A stretch of 10,420 nt of DNA from an uncultured Erysipelotrichaceae bacterium (GTDB lineage: Bacteria; Bacillota_I; Bacilli_A; Erysipelotrichales; Erysipelotrichaceae). The DNA lies in the NCBI GenBank assembly GCA_900314345.1, contig OMUX01000306.1, positions 1-10,420 of the forward strand. The letters are read 5' to 3'. The notes under the pieces are model-generated. The model searched no databases and was not told where the DNA came from. It saw only the letters and a program-made list of their open reading frames with translations. Shown here one piece after another: positions 1 through 5,828 of the stretch (position 1 is its first letter; each line of letters begins with the position of its first letter). The translations under genes and the position numbers were made by a program.

Positions 1-497
1 TCCACGAAGAAGGGTGAGGAAGCCAATGGCTTCATGGTTGTGCCCATGGTCTCTATGCCAAGGAAGAGAAGTCCGAAGGCCAGGATCGTATCACCGATGT
101 ACTTGGTCTTTTCCTTCTTTGATATAAAGGAAATCATGAAGCCGATGAAGATGAACAGGTAGATGTAGTCGCTGATCTTGAAGGCAATTAACTGTGCCGT
201 CATCGTGGTACCGATGTTGGCACCGAAGATGATGGAGATTGCCTGTGGCAGTGTCATGAGGCCGGCGGAGACAAAGCCGATGGCCATGACGGTGGTAGCG
301 GAAGAGGACTGCAGCACGGCTGTGACCAGGGCACCGGACAGGACACCCAGGAACGGGTTTCTGGTGAGTGCGCCAAGCACGGCCTTCATCTTTTCTCCGG
401 CTGCCTTCTGCAGGCTGTCGGACATCATGTTCATGCCGTACAGGAATACGGCAAGTCCTCCGAAGAGTCCGAACAATGTTTTCACGGTTTCGTTCAT
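1..497 (-). CDS. Na+/phosphate symporter family protein (NptA/PF02690), N-terminal part
   Basis: The frame opens at ATG 497-495 and runs off the left edge without a stop, so only the first 165 residues are visible. The protein is hydrophobic with glycine-rich membrane segments. It carries the hallmark repeat motif QSSSATT at residues 63-69, followed by a GANIGTT segment near residue 90. Both are typical of the Na/Pi-cotransporter (NaPi-II/NptA) family, which imports phosphate with sodium across the cytoplasmic membrane. Bacterial members often carry a C-terminal PhoU-like domain, which would lie outside this window. A strong purine-rich ribosome binding site (GGGAAGG) lies about 11 bases upstream. 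The gene begins 21 bases after the stop of the PstS-like gene on the same strand, so the two are probably co-transcribed. Family assignment is firm; substrate is inferred from the family and the neighbour. Confidence 0.9.
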   Translation of the reverse strand, partial: MNETVKTLFGLFGGLAVFLYGMNMMSDSLQKAAGEKMKAVLGALTRNPFLGVLSGALVTAVLQSSSATTVMAIGFVSAGLMTLPQAISIIFGANIGTTMTAQLIAFKISDYIYLFIFIGFMISFISKKEKTKYIGDTILAFGLLFLGIETMGTTMKPLASSPFFV

Positions 498-518
498 ATG
501 TTTGTTTCTTTCCTTCCC

Positions 519-1350
519 TCAGTTCATGGAATTCAGGTCCTGCCAGTTCACGGCACTACCTGTATAGACAGCCTTAAGCTGTTCTGCACTGATTTCTGTC
601 AGAGGATTGTCCTTTTGGACAATGACGGCGATGCGGTCTCTTGCGATGGCGGTGAATGTGAGCAGCTGTTTCTCGTAGCTCTTCGGCACACGGCTGGACA
701 TGCCCAGATCATAGGTTCCTTCCAGTGCACCGTTGATACCGTCCGTGCTGTCGGTGGTTGTGACGGTGATATCGGCGTTCGGATTGAACTTTTCGTAGGC
801 ATCTGCAAGTTCCTGGATCAATGGTGCTGTGGAACTGGAACCGCCGATCTTGATGGAGCCCTTTGGCTTCAGGGAGAGGAACGTGCTTGCAGAACCGACG
901 GTTTCATAGCTTTCGGAGACGATATCCTGTCCCTTGCCGGTGCAGTAAGTCAGGAACTCCTGTTCCAGATCATTCAGCTCACCTTTGTACACGATGTACA
1001 GGGAACGGGTCAGCGGGTACGTCTTGTCATCCACGCTCTTTCCGTCCACGTTCAGGATCTTCACGGTGTCATCCACAGCCTGTCTTGAGAGATAGCCGAT
1101 GGCTTTCGGGTCATTCATGACCGCATCGAGCACTTCGTCTGTTTCGTTGACGACAGTGAGCGACTCACTTTCCGCAGTGATGCCGATGAGATCATCGAAG
1201 GAAGCACGGGTGCCGGAGTCGGCTTCACGGGTTACCGCATGGATTTCCCCCCAGGGCATCCAGTCCCTGCACTGCCGCTGTTCCTGTGGAGGCACTGCAT
1301 CCCCACAGGGCCGTTACGGCAAGGATGGATATCAGTTTTCGTATATTCAT
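519..1350 (-). pseudogene. pstS: PstS-type phosphate-binding lipoprotein, interrupted by a one-base frameshift
   Basis: Extracytoplasmic phosphate-binding protein. Translation from ATG 1350-1348 gives a lipoprotein signal peptide (MNIRKLISILAVTALWGC; lipid-modified Cys18) but hits a stop at 1227-1225. The rest of the protein continues in another frame down to the TGA at 521-519. Removing one G from the six-G run (plus-strand C run 1247-1252) joins the frames cleanly, giving about 276 residues, normal for the family. The restored protein has TREADSGTR near residues 40-48 (the PstS phosphate-binding Arg/Ser-Gly-Thr loop) and GGSSSTAPL near residue 167 (the other binding loop). The domain order is permuted relative to E. 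coli PstS, but as I recall this is the order in streptococcal PstS. No clear ribosome site precedes ATG 1350; a TTG at 1368, just behind AAAGGTG, is an alternative start six codons upstream. No pstCAB genes are in the window. The break may be real, a slippage switch or an assembly error. Confidence 0.82.
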
Positions 1351-1401
1351 ATGATTTCCAGAAGTCAAAACACCTTTCCATGAAAAACGTACTGCAGGAA
1401 C

Positions 1402-1440
1402 GTAAAAACCATGGTTCTGAAAATGTTAGACTTGTGTAAA
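1402..1440 (-). promoter_or_regulatory. Putative PhoP/PhoB-type box upstream of pstS
   Basis: Read on the minus strand, hexamers TTTACA (1440-1435), CTAACA (1429-1424), AGAACC (1418-1413) and TTTTAC (1407-1402) follow one another with exact 5-base gaps, an 11-base period. The first two fit the Bacillus PhoP-box consensus TT(A/C/T)A(C/T)A closely; the last two fit poorly. A weak -10-like TACGTT (1391-1386) follows. The position just upstream of a phosphate-binding protein gene and next to an OmpR/PhoB-family regulator supports a phosphate-starvation operator. Binding is inferred only. Confidence 0.45.
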
Positions 1441-1468
1441 ACCGGTGGAATCTTTAGTGATTCTTATC

Positions 1469-1497
1469 CTGTCAGGGCAGATGGCATACCGTATACT
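1469..1497 (+). promoter_or_regulatory. Sigma-A-like promoter for the two-component operon
   Basis: CTGTCA (1469-1474, 4 of 6 to TTGACA), a 17-base spacer and TATACT (1492-1497, 5 of 6 to TATAAT). Transcription would begin near 1504. This is compatible with initiation at ATG 1524 and argues against the upstream ATG at 1503, which would leave no leader. Confidence 0.5.
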
Positions 1498-1523
1498 GTT
1501 CCATGGATATGAAGGAAAAGAAT

Positions 1524-2228
1524 ATGAGTGAAAAAGCATTGATACTGATCGCCGAGGATGATCCGGATATTGTGGCCCTTCTGAAGCTGTATCTGGAGAA
1601 GGAAGGATACGGGGTGCTGTCTGCGGCGGATGGCAGAGAGGCGCTGGATCTTGTGAATGAAAACAATGTGGATCTGGGCATCTTTGACATCATGATGCCC
1701 AATATGGACGGCTTTGAGCTGATTCACAAGGTCAGGGAAAGCCATGGCTTCCCGATCCTTGTTCTTTCTGCAAGAGGCCAGGATGAAGACAAGATCAAGG
1801 GACTGAATCTGGGTGCGGATGACTATCTTTCCAAACCGTTCAATCCGCTGGAGGTTGTGGCCAGGGTGAAGGCGATGCTGAGAAGATATCATCAGCTGAA
1901 TCCACAGAAGGATGAAGCGGAAGAGGAAGTCTACAGGACAGGTGATCTGGAACTGAACATGACAACCATGACTCTGACGAAGAAAGGGCAGGAGATTGCC
2001 CTGACCCCGATGGAGATGAAGATCCTTGCCTTGTTGATGAAGACACCCGGCCATGTATATACCAAGATCCAGATCTTCGAGCAGATCAACGGAACATATC
2101 TGGACGGGGATGACAGGACATTGATGGTGCATATCTCCAACCTGCGTGACAAGATCGAGGATGACAGCCGGAATCCTGTGTATCTCAAGACCATCCGGGG
2201 ACTTGGATACAAGGTTGAGAAGCTATGA
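1524..2228 (+). CDS. OmpR/PhoB-family response regulator
   Basis: DNA-binding response regulator of 234 residues. The receiver domain (about residues 4-115) has the acidic pocket E11-D12-D13, phospho-acceptor D55 within FDIMMP, S82 and the conserved K104 in SKPF. The C-terminal winged helix (about 130-232) has the OmpR/PhoB pattern, ending in YLKTIRGLGYKVEKL. The start was set at ATG 1524 because AAGGA (1512-1516) sits seven bases before it; the in-frame ATGs at 1503 and 1509 have no such site. The stop overlaps the kinase start as ATGA, so the pair is translationally coupled. The divergent phosphate genes make a PhoP/PhoB-like role plausible. General OmpR-class regulators of envelope stress or antibiotic response look alike, so no specific symbol is given. 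Confidence 0.95.
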   Translation: MSEKALILIAEDDPDIVALLKLYLEKEGYGVLSAADGREALDLVNENNVDLGIFDIMMPNMDGFELIHKVRESHGFPILVLSARGQDEDKIKGLNLGADDYLSKPFNPLEVVARVKAMLRRYHQLNPQKDEAEEEVYRTGDLELNMTTMTLTKKGQEIALTPMEMKILALLMKTPGHVYTKIQIFEQINGTYLDGDDRTLMVHISNLRDKIEDDSRNPVYLKTIRGLGYKVEKL

Positions 2229-3850
2229 GGAAGAAGGAAAGGAAACAGGGCAGCCTGTATGTATACAGCATATGGGCAATGATCCTGCTGGTCGTGTGTG
2301 TGCTGATCGCTGCCTTTGTCACGGTCAGGATTGCGGATCATAAGCTCAGTGAAATCTCCCTGGATCCGGATACAGCCGGACTCACTGCAAAACTCAACGG
2401 GACAGCCGGGGAAACGGAATGGAAGAACATCAAGGCTTCCAGGTATCTTGGCATTGACGGTTATTTTGAACTGCTGGATCAGGAAAGGAACGTGATCTAC
2501 AGGAGCGATGGCGGTATGTCGTCTTCTGCATATACCGGCAATGTCCTGAACTTCATTCCGGGCAGCGACGGAATATACTATTTCATGATCAATAAATTCA
2601 CCAATCCGGACGGTACAGAAAGCTATCAGCTTTTCTATGACAGTGATGTTTCAAGTGAAGGCATTGTCACCACGGAGATGGTGATTGAAGCACAGGACGG
2701 GCAGGTGATCTTTGCCAATACGGACGGCAGCCGTCTGGTGCTTTCCGCAGATGAACTGGAGACAGTAGCCAGTGAGTTCAGCAATGGCCTGTATCTGCAG
2801 AAGGATACGATCACAACAAAGGACGGTACAGAACTGACAGCTGTGTATCACTGTTCCATGATGCCGGTGAAGGACTATGACAAAGCCGTCAACCGGATAT
2901 ACATTACATCTTCATCTGCGTTCCTTTGTGTTGTGATTCTTCTGGTCGTATTGATCACCATGTATCAGAGAAGCCTGATCTCAAGACCTCTGGTACTGCT
3001 GGATTCTGCCATGAAGGACTTTGCGGCAGGCGAGCATGGAAATACGGTGAAGTATGAAGGAACGCGTGAATTCCAGCATGTGATTGATACCTACAATGAC
3101 ATGTCCGTGCAGTTAAAGGAAAGTGAAGACAGGCGTCATCACATGGAGGAAGAGCGGCAGACCATGATTGCGGATATCAGTCATGATCTGCGTACACCGG
3201 TGACGGTGATTTCGGGATATGCAGAGGCATTGAATGAAGGTATGGTGCCGCAGGAAGAGGTGCCGCATTATCTGCAGGCAATCCGGCAGAAGGCTGCGAA
3301 TCTTTCGGATCTCATCAACAGTTTCTATGAATACAGCAGGCTGGAACACCCGCAGTTCCATCTGGAAAGGAAACATGCAGATCTGTGTGAGTATTTCCGT
3401 GCCTATCTTGCAGGAAAGTATGAAGAACTGGAAATGCAGGGATATCATCTGGAGACAGAACTTCCGGATGAAGTCATCATGGCTTCCTTTGATCCGGTGC
3501 ATCTGAGGCGAGTCTTTGAGAACCTGATTACCAATTCCATCCGTCATAACATGGAAGGCATTACGATCTTTGCGTCTATGGAACGGAAGGATGATCATGT
3601 GAAGATTCTCATCGGAGACAACGGACAGGGAATCCTTGAGGAAACAAGAGTGCGTGTGTTTGAACCTTTTGAAGTGGGCAATGAGGCAAGAACCAGCGGC
3701 AGGGGGACCGGCTTAGGCCTTGCCATTGCAAAAAAGGTCGTGACTGCCCATGGCGGTACAATCCGGATCGCGGATGATCCGTATCATCGCTGGTCCGTGC
3801 TGTTTGAGATCATCCTGCCGCTGGAAGAGCAGGCTGAGTCTGCAAAGTAA
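2225..3850 (+). CDS. Membrane sensor histidine kinase, partner of the preceding regulator
   Basis: A 541-residue two-component sensor. A basic N-terminus precedes membrane helix 1 (about residues 14-36). An extracytoplasmic sensing region of roughly 190 residues follows, then helix 2 (about 228-249), a HAMP-like linker (about 250-300), the HisKA domain with ISHDLRTP (phospho-acceptor H320) and the ATPase domain. The ATPase domain has the N box NLITNSIRHN (from residue 433), G1 DNGQGI (from 465), FEPF, and G2 GRGTGLGLAIAKK (from 492). All catalytic boxes are intact, so it should autophosphorylate and pass phosphate to D55 of the upstream regulator, which it overlaps by four bases. There is no PAS domain between HAMP and HisKA, unlike many PhoR proteins. 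The extracytoplasmic domain resembles nothing I can name, so the signal is unknown; phosphate limitation is suggested only by context. Confidence 0.95.
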   Translation: MRKKERKQGSLYVYSIWAMILLVVCVLIAAFVTVRIADHKLSEISLDPDTAGLTAKLNGTAGETEWKNIKASRYLGIDGYFELLDQERNVIYRSDGGMSSSAYTGNVLNFIPGSDGIYYFMINKFTNPDGTESYQLFYDSDVSSEGIVTTEMVIEAQDGQVIFANTDGSRLVLSADELETVASEFSNGLYLQKDTITTKDGTELTAVYHCSMMPVKDYDKAVNRIYITSSSAFLCVVILLVVLITMYQRSLISRPLVLLDSAMKDFAAGEHGNTVKYEGTREFQHVIDTYNDMSVQLKESEDRRHHMEEERQTMIADISHDLRTPVTVISGYAEALNEGMVPQEEVPHYLQAIRQKAANLSDLINSFYEYSRLEHPQFHLERKHADLCEYFRAYLAGKYEELEMQGYHLETELPDEVIMASFDPVHLRRVFENLITNSIRHNMEGITIFASMERKDDHVKILIGDNGQGILEETRVRVFEPFEVGNEARTSGRGTGLGLAIAKKVVTAHGGTIRIADDPYHRWSVLFEIILPLEEQAESAK

Positions 3851-3871
3851 TTACGGTATGAAGGACAGGCC

Positions 3872-3897
3872 GGGGACCAGGAATTCCTGGCCTTTTT
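3872..3897 (+). terminator. Intrinsic terminator after the two-component operon
   Basis: GG-(bulged A)-CCAGG, loop AATT, CCTGGCC, then five T. The seven-pair stem with one bulge begins 21 bases after the kinase stop codon. Confidence 0.75.
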
Positions 3898-3973
3898 GGA
3901 ATGCAGGAATGAAAAAATGAAAAGCTCATTTTCTGCTATGGCAATTTTGTACACAATCTACCCGAAAAAGTTC

Positions 3974-4002
3974 TTGACGGGAAAGTCCTGTTGAAGAATA
4001 CT
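3974..4002 (+). promoter_or_regulatory. Promoter of the putative structured RNA
   Basis: TTGACG (3974-3979, 5 of 6 to consensus), 17-base spacer and AATACT (3997-4002, 4 of 6). TACTAT at 3999-4004 is an alternative -10. Transcription would start near 4009, just before the first long stem of the RNA. Confidence 0.55.
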
Positions 4003-4008
4003 ATTCAC

Positions 4009-4201
4009 TATCCACGGCAGTAATGCGCTATGAGAGCGTGTCCTGTCATGAAAAAGTGCCATCATTGATCATTGTTTTCATGTGCCGTGGTGCCAGGCGT
4101 GTTTCATCATCCTGGAAGTACATGCCGGGATCCCGAACCCCTCGTATCCCGGCGCCGCCGCGTGAGCATCCACTGGATGCCCATGCGGTTTTTGTTTCTT
4201 T
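4009..4201 (+). ncRNA. Putative structured non-coding RNA or leader of about 190 nt, family unknown
   Basis: A promoter lies directly upstream and a strong terminator forms the 3' end. Between them are perfect or near-perfect helices. CCACGGCA 4012-4019 pairs with TGCCGTGG 4083-4090 and encloses two hairpins: CGCT 4026-4029 with AGCG 4035-4038, and CATGAAAA 4047-4054 with TTTTCATG 4075-4082. These three helices would form a three-way junction. Next come CCAGG 4093-4097 with CCTGG 4111-4115, then GCCGGGAT 4124-4131 with ATCCCGGC 4146-4153. The apical loop of the second enclosed hairpin contains the self-complementary TGATCA (4066-4071). I find no T-box, SAM, TPP, purine, glycine, cobalamin, ZTP or c-di-GMP riboswitch signature, no SRP RNA core, and no end-to-end pairing as in 6S RNA. 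It may be an independent small RNA, or an attenuator leader for the nucleoside hydrolase gene 108 bases downstream. Confidence 0.55.
4158..4201 (+). terminator. Strong intrinsic terminator ending the structured RNA
   Basis: CCGCGTG (4158-4164) pairs with CATGCGG (4182-4188) with one G-U pair. After an A-C mismatch, GCATCCA (4166-4172) pairs with TGGATGC (4174-4180). TTTTTGTTTCTTT follows. It lies 108 bases before the nucleoside hydrolase start with no protein gene in between, so it ends an RNA gene or acts as an attenuator. Confidence 0.8.
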
Positions 4202-4254
4202 GCGGAGACAGGTTTTATATGGAATGAATCTGTGTGTATGCCGGGCTGTGCGAG

Positions 4255-4260
4255 TATACT
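4255..4260 (+). promoter_or_regulatory. Possible -10 element for the nucleoside hydrolase gene
   Basis: TATACT matches 5 of 6 positions of the -10 consensus and would give a leader of about 40 nt. No good -35 hexamer lies 16-18 bases upstream, so the promoter may need an activator. The alternative is that the gene is expressed by read-through of the preceding terminator. Confidence 0.25.
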
Positions 4261-4308
4261 GACAGTAGAAACAAGGTCGTTCTGAAAAGGATAAATGAGG
4301 GTGCGGAT

Positions 4309-5241
4309 ATGAAGGAAATGAAGAGAGTTCCGGTAATTCTTGATACGGATCCTGGTGTGGATGATTTCTTTGCCATTGTTCTGATGGGTGCTTTTGATGA
4401 CATCATTGATTTCAGGGGCATTACCGCCATGGGCGGCAACAACAAAACGGCTGTGACAAGCCGGAATGCCCTGGATATCCTGCATCTCATCCACCGGGAT
4501 GATGTGCCGGTGTACTATGGGGCAGACAGTTTTCTGAAGGAACCGTTCGGTGCGCCTGTTGCGGATCATCATGGACACAACGGCATCGGTGATATCACAA
4601 TTCCTCATACTGACAGAACAGTGGAAGAAATCAAGGCATGGGATGCCATTGCCAGGGAAGCAGAACGCTGTGACGGGAATCTTGTGCTTGTGACCATTGC
4701 ACCATTGACCAATATTGCACTGACACTGCAGAAATATCCTGGCGTTAAGGAAAAGATTTCAAAGATCGTCATGATGGGCGGCAGCACAGGCAAAGGAAAT
4801 ATCACGCCTTATGCGGAAGCCAATATCGGACATGATCCATATGCCGCTGACGTTGTGTTTGCAAGCGGGATTCCGGTTGATATGGTTGGCCTGAACGCAA
4901 CCATACAGGCACCGGTTCACAGATCATTGTTTGACCCGCTTTCGGAACATACGGAAAAGGCAGTCCGGGAAGCCTTGCAGGGACTCATTGATTTCCGCAA
5001 GGGAGAGCCGATGCATGATGCTCTTGCCGTATCCACATTGATCGATGATTCCATCATCACCTGGAAGAACTTTGAAGGCAATGTGGAAACACAGGATGCT
5101 GAAAAACGCGGGAAGGTGTGGCTTCAGGAAACAGAAGAATACAAAGGACTTCGCTGTGCAATGTCAGTGAACCTTGAGAAATATCATGCAGTGATAGCGG
5201 AGATGCTGAAGCGGTATCCGGAGGGAAAAGCATATGAGTGA
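4309..5241 (+). CDS. Inosine-uridine preferring nucleoside hydrolase family protein
   Basis: Cytosolic hydrolase of about 310 residues, the usual family length. Such enzymes cleave the N-glycosidic bond of ribonucleosides to free base and ribose for salvage. The N-terminal signature DTDPGVDD (residues 12-19) supplies the Ca2+ and ribose-binding aspartates. The glycine-rich ADHHGHNGIGD region, VTIAPLTNIA, the MMGGS strand and the late MHDALAV motif (conserved His-Asp) are all present, so the active site looks complete. The start was set at ATG 4309 because GAGGGTG (4297-4303) sits just upstream. An ATG at 4234 in the same frame would add 25 residues without family similarity. The stop overlaps the next gene by eight bases. 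Purine versus pyrimidine preference cannot be read from the sequence. Confidence 0.93.
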   Translation: MKEMKRVPVILDTDPGVDDFFAIVLMGAFDDIIDFRGITAMGGNNKTAVTSRNALDILHLIHRDDVPVYYGADSFLKEPFGAPVADHHGHNGIGDITIPHTDRTVEEIKAWDAIAREAERCDGNLVLVTIAPLTNIALTLQKYPGVKEKISKIVMMGGSTGKGNITPYAEANIGHDPYAADVVFASGIPVDMVGLNATIQAPVHRSLFDPLSEHTEKAVREALQGLIDFRKGEPMHDALAVSTLIDDSIITWKNFEGNVETQDAEKRGKVWLQETEEYKGLRCAMSVNLEKYHAVIAEMLKRYPEGKAYE

Positions 5242-5557
5242 ACAAAGTGATCATGAACTGCTTGTTCAGCTGGTGCTGGAAAGAAAGAAGACCAGAAGGA
5301 CTGTACGTTTCATTCTGATCGGTGTGATAGTCATTGCGGCAGTGCTGTTTGCCTCAGCAGTGATCATCGTGCCCAAGGCGGCGTCTCTTCTGATCTCCAC
5401 GGAAGATACGGTGAAGAATATCAATGCACTGGTGAATGAGGCGGAGCCTGCCGTCAATGGCATCAGCAGGATTGACTATGACAGCCTGAACCGTTCCGTA
5501 ACGGAGCTGGAAGGATCCGTCACCGCGCTGAACAATGCTCTGAAGATCTTCAGATAA
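5234..5557 (+). CDS. Small single-pass membrane protein of unknown function
   Basis: 107 residues. A charged N-terminal part rich in Lys and Arg (ERKKTRR) is followed by one hydrophobic helix (about residues 26-48). The C-terminal tail of about 55 residues has heptad-like spacing (INALV, LNRSV, LEGSV, LNNALK), suggesting a coiled coil. By the positive-inside rule the tail should lie outside the cytoplasm. A good ribosome site GGAGGG (5220-5225) precedes ATG 5234, which lies eight bases inside the nucleoside hydrolase gene, so the two are co-translated. I do not recognise the family. The overlap suggests shared expression but gives no mechanism. Confidence 0.8.
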   Translation: MSEQSDHELLVQLVLERKKTRRTVRFILIGVIVIAAVLFASAVIIVPKAASLLISTEDTVKNINALVNEAEPAVNGISRIDYDSLNRSVTELEGSVTALNNALKIFR

Positions 5558-5572
5558 TTCAGTTTTGGCAGG

Positions 5573-5599
5573 TTGCAGCGCATTCTGCTGGGGTATAAT
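5573..5599 (+). promoter_or_regulatory. tRNA-Leu promoter
   Basis: A perfect TATAAT (5594-5599) follows TTGCAG (5573-5578) with a short 15-base spacer. The start would fall near 5606, only about two bases before the mature tRNA 5' end. Confidence 0.6.
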
Positions 5600-5607
5600 A
5601 CCTGCAT

Positions 5608-5690
5608 GCGGCTATGGCGGAACTGGCAGACGCGATGGATTTAGGATCCATTGGGAAACCGTGCAGGTTCAAGTCCTGTTAGCCGCACCA
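5608..5690 (+). tRNA. tRNA-Leu (anticodon UAG)
   Basis: Complete cloverleaf with an encoded CCA. Acceptor arms GCGGCTA (5608-5614) and TAGCCGC (5680-5686) pair perfectly, with discriminator A5687 and CCA at 5688-5690. The anticodon stem is ATGGA/TCCAT with loop TTTAGGA, placing anticodon TAG at 5642-5644 (reads CUA/CUN leucine codons). The extra variable arm around 5652-5662 is short for a class II tRNA. The T loop is TTCAAGT. It has its own promoter and terminator and so is a single-gene unit. Confidence 0.96.
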
Positions 5691-5692
5691 CT

Positions 5693-5719
5693 TGTCTCGC
5701 AGAGATGCGGGACATTTTT
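5693..5719 (+). terminator. Intrinsic terminator of the tRNA-Leu gene
   Basis: TGTCTCGC (5693-5700), loop AGAGAT, GCGGGACA (5707-5714) with one G-U pair in an eight-pair stem, followed by five T, starting three bases after the tRNA CCA end. Confidence 0.85.
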
Positions 5720-5731
5720 ATTGGACGATAA

Positions 5732-5759
5732 TTGACAAAAGTATATTGTTTGTCAGAAT
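5732..5759 (+). promoter_or_regulatory. tetR promoter overlapped by a palindromic operator
   Basis: Perfect TTGACA (5732-5737) with a -10-like CAGAAT (5754-5759) at 16 bases. The perfect inverted repeat TGACAAA (5733-5739), N9, TTTGTCA (5749-5755) covers the -35 element and the spacer. That size and placement fit a TetR-family auto-repression operator; binding is inferred. Confidence 0.5.
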
Positions 5760-5783
5760 CAAAAAGCAGAACATTGCACAGTA

Positions 5784-5810
5784 TCAGACATTTCAGCATT
5801 CTGTGTCTGA
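5784..5810 (+). promoter_or_regulatory. Second dyad in the tetR leader
   Basis: TCAGACA (5784-5790), 13 bases, TGTCTGA (5804-5810) is a perfect inverted repeat just before the tetR ribosome site. Its right half and the flank repeat the right flank of the first dyad: GTC-A/T-GAATCAAA at 5752-5763 and 5805-5816. It could be a second operator or a leader hairpin. Confidence 0.3.
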
Positions 5811-5828
5811 ATCAAAGGAAAAGAAGAT

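Noticed and set aside
498..1088. Plus-strand open frame of 196 codons opposite the pstS gene
   Set aside because: The opposite strand encodes clear PstS motifs over the whole stretch. This frame has no domain and no convincing ribosome site, so it is an antisense shadow.
1503..1523. Earlier start codon for the response regulator at ATG 1503
   Set aside because: It lies at the predicted transcription start and has no ribosome site. ATG 1524 has AAGGA at ideal spacing and begins the receiver domain normally.
3914..3932. AT-only-rich hairpin AAAATGA/TCATTTT as a second terminator
   Set aside because: The stem has a single G-C pair and the minus-strand T tail has no matching gene to end. It is too weak to annotate.
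4009..4201. Identification of the RNA as 6S RNA, SRP RNA or a T-box leader
   Set aside because: It has successive hairpins instead of one long rod with paired ends, no SRP core and no T-box antiterminator signature.
4023..4262. 79-codon open frame across the structured RNA
   Set aside because: It runs through the strong terminator and its hairpin arms, lacks a ribosome site and shows no protein-like pattern.
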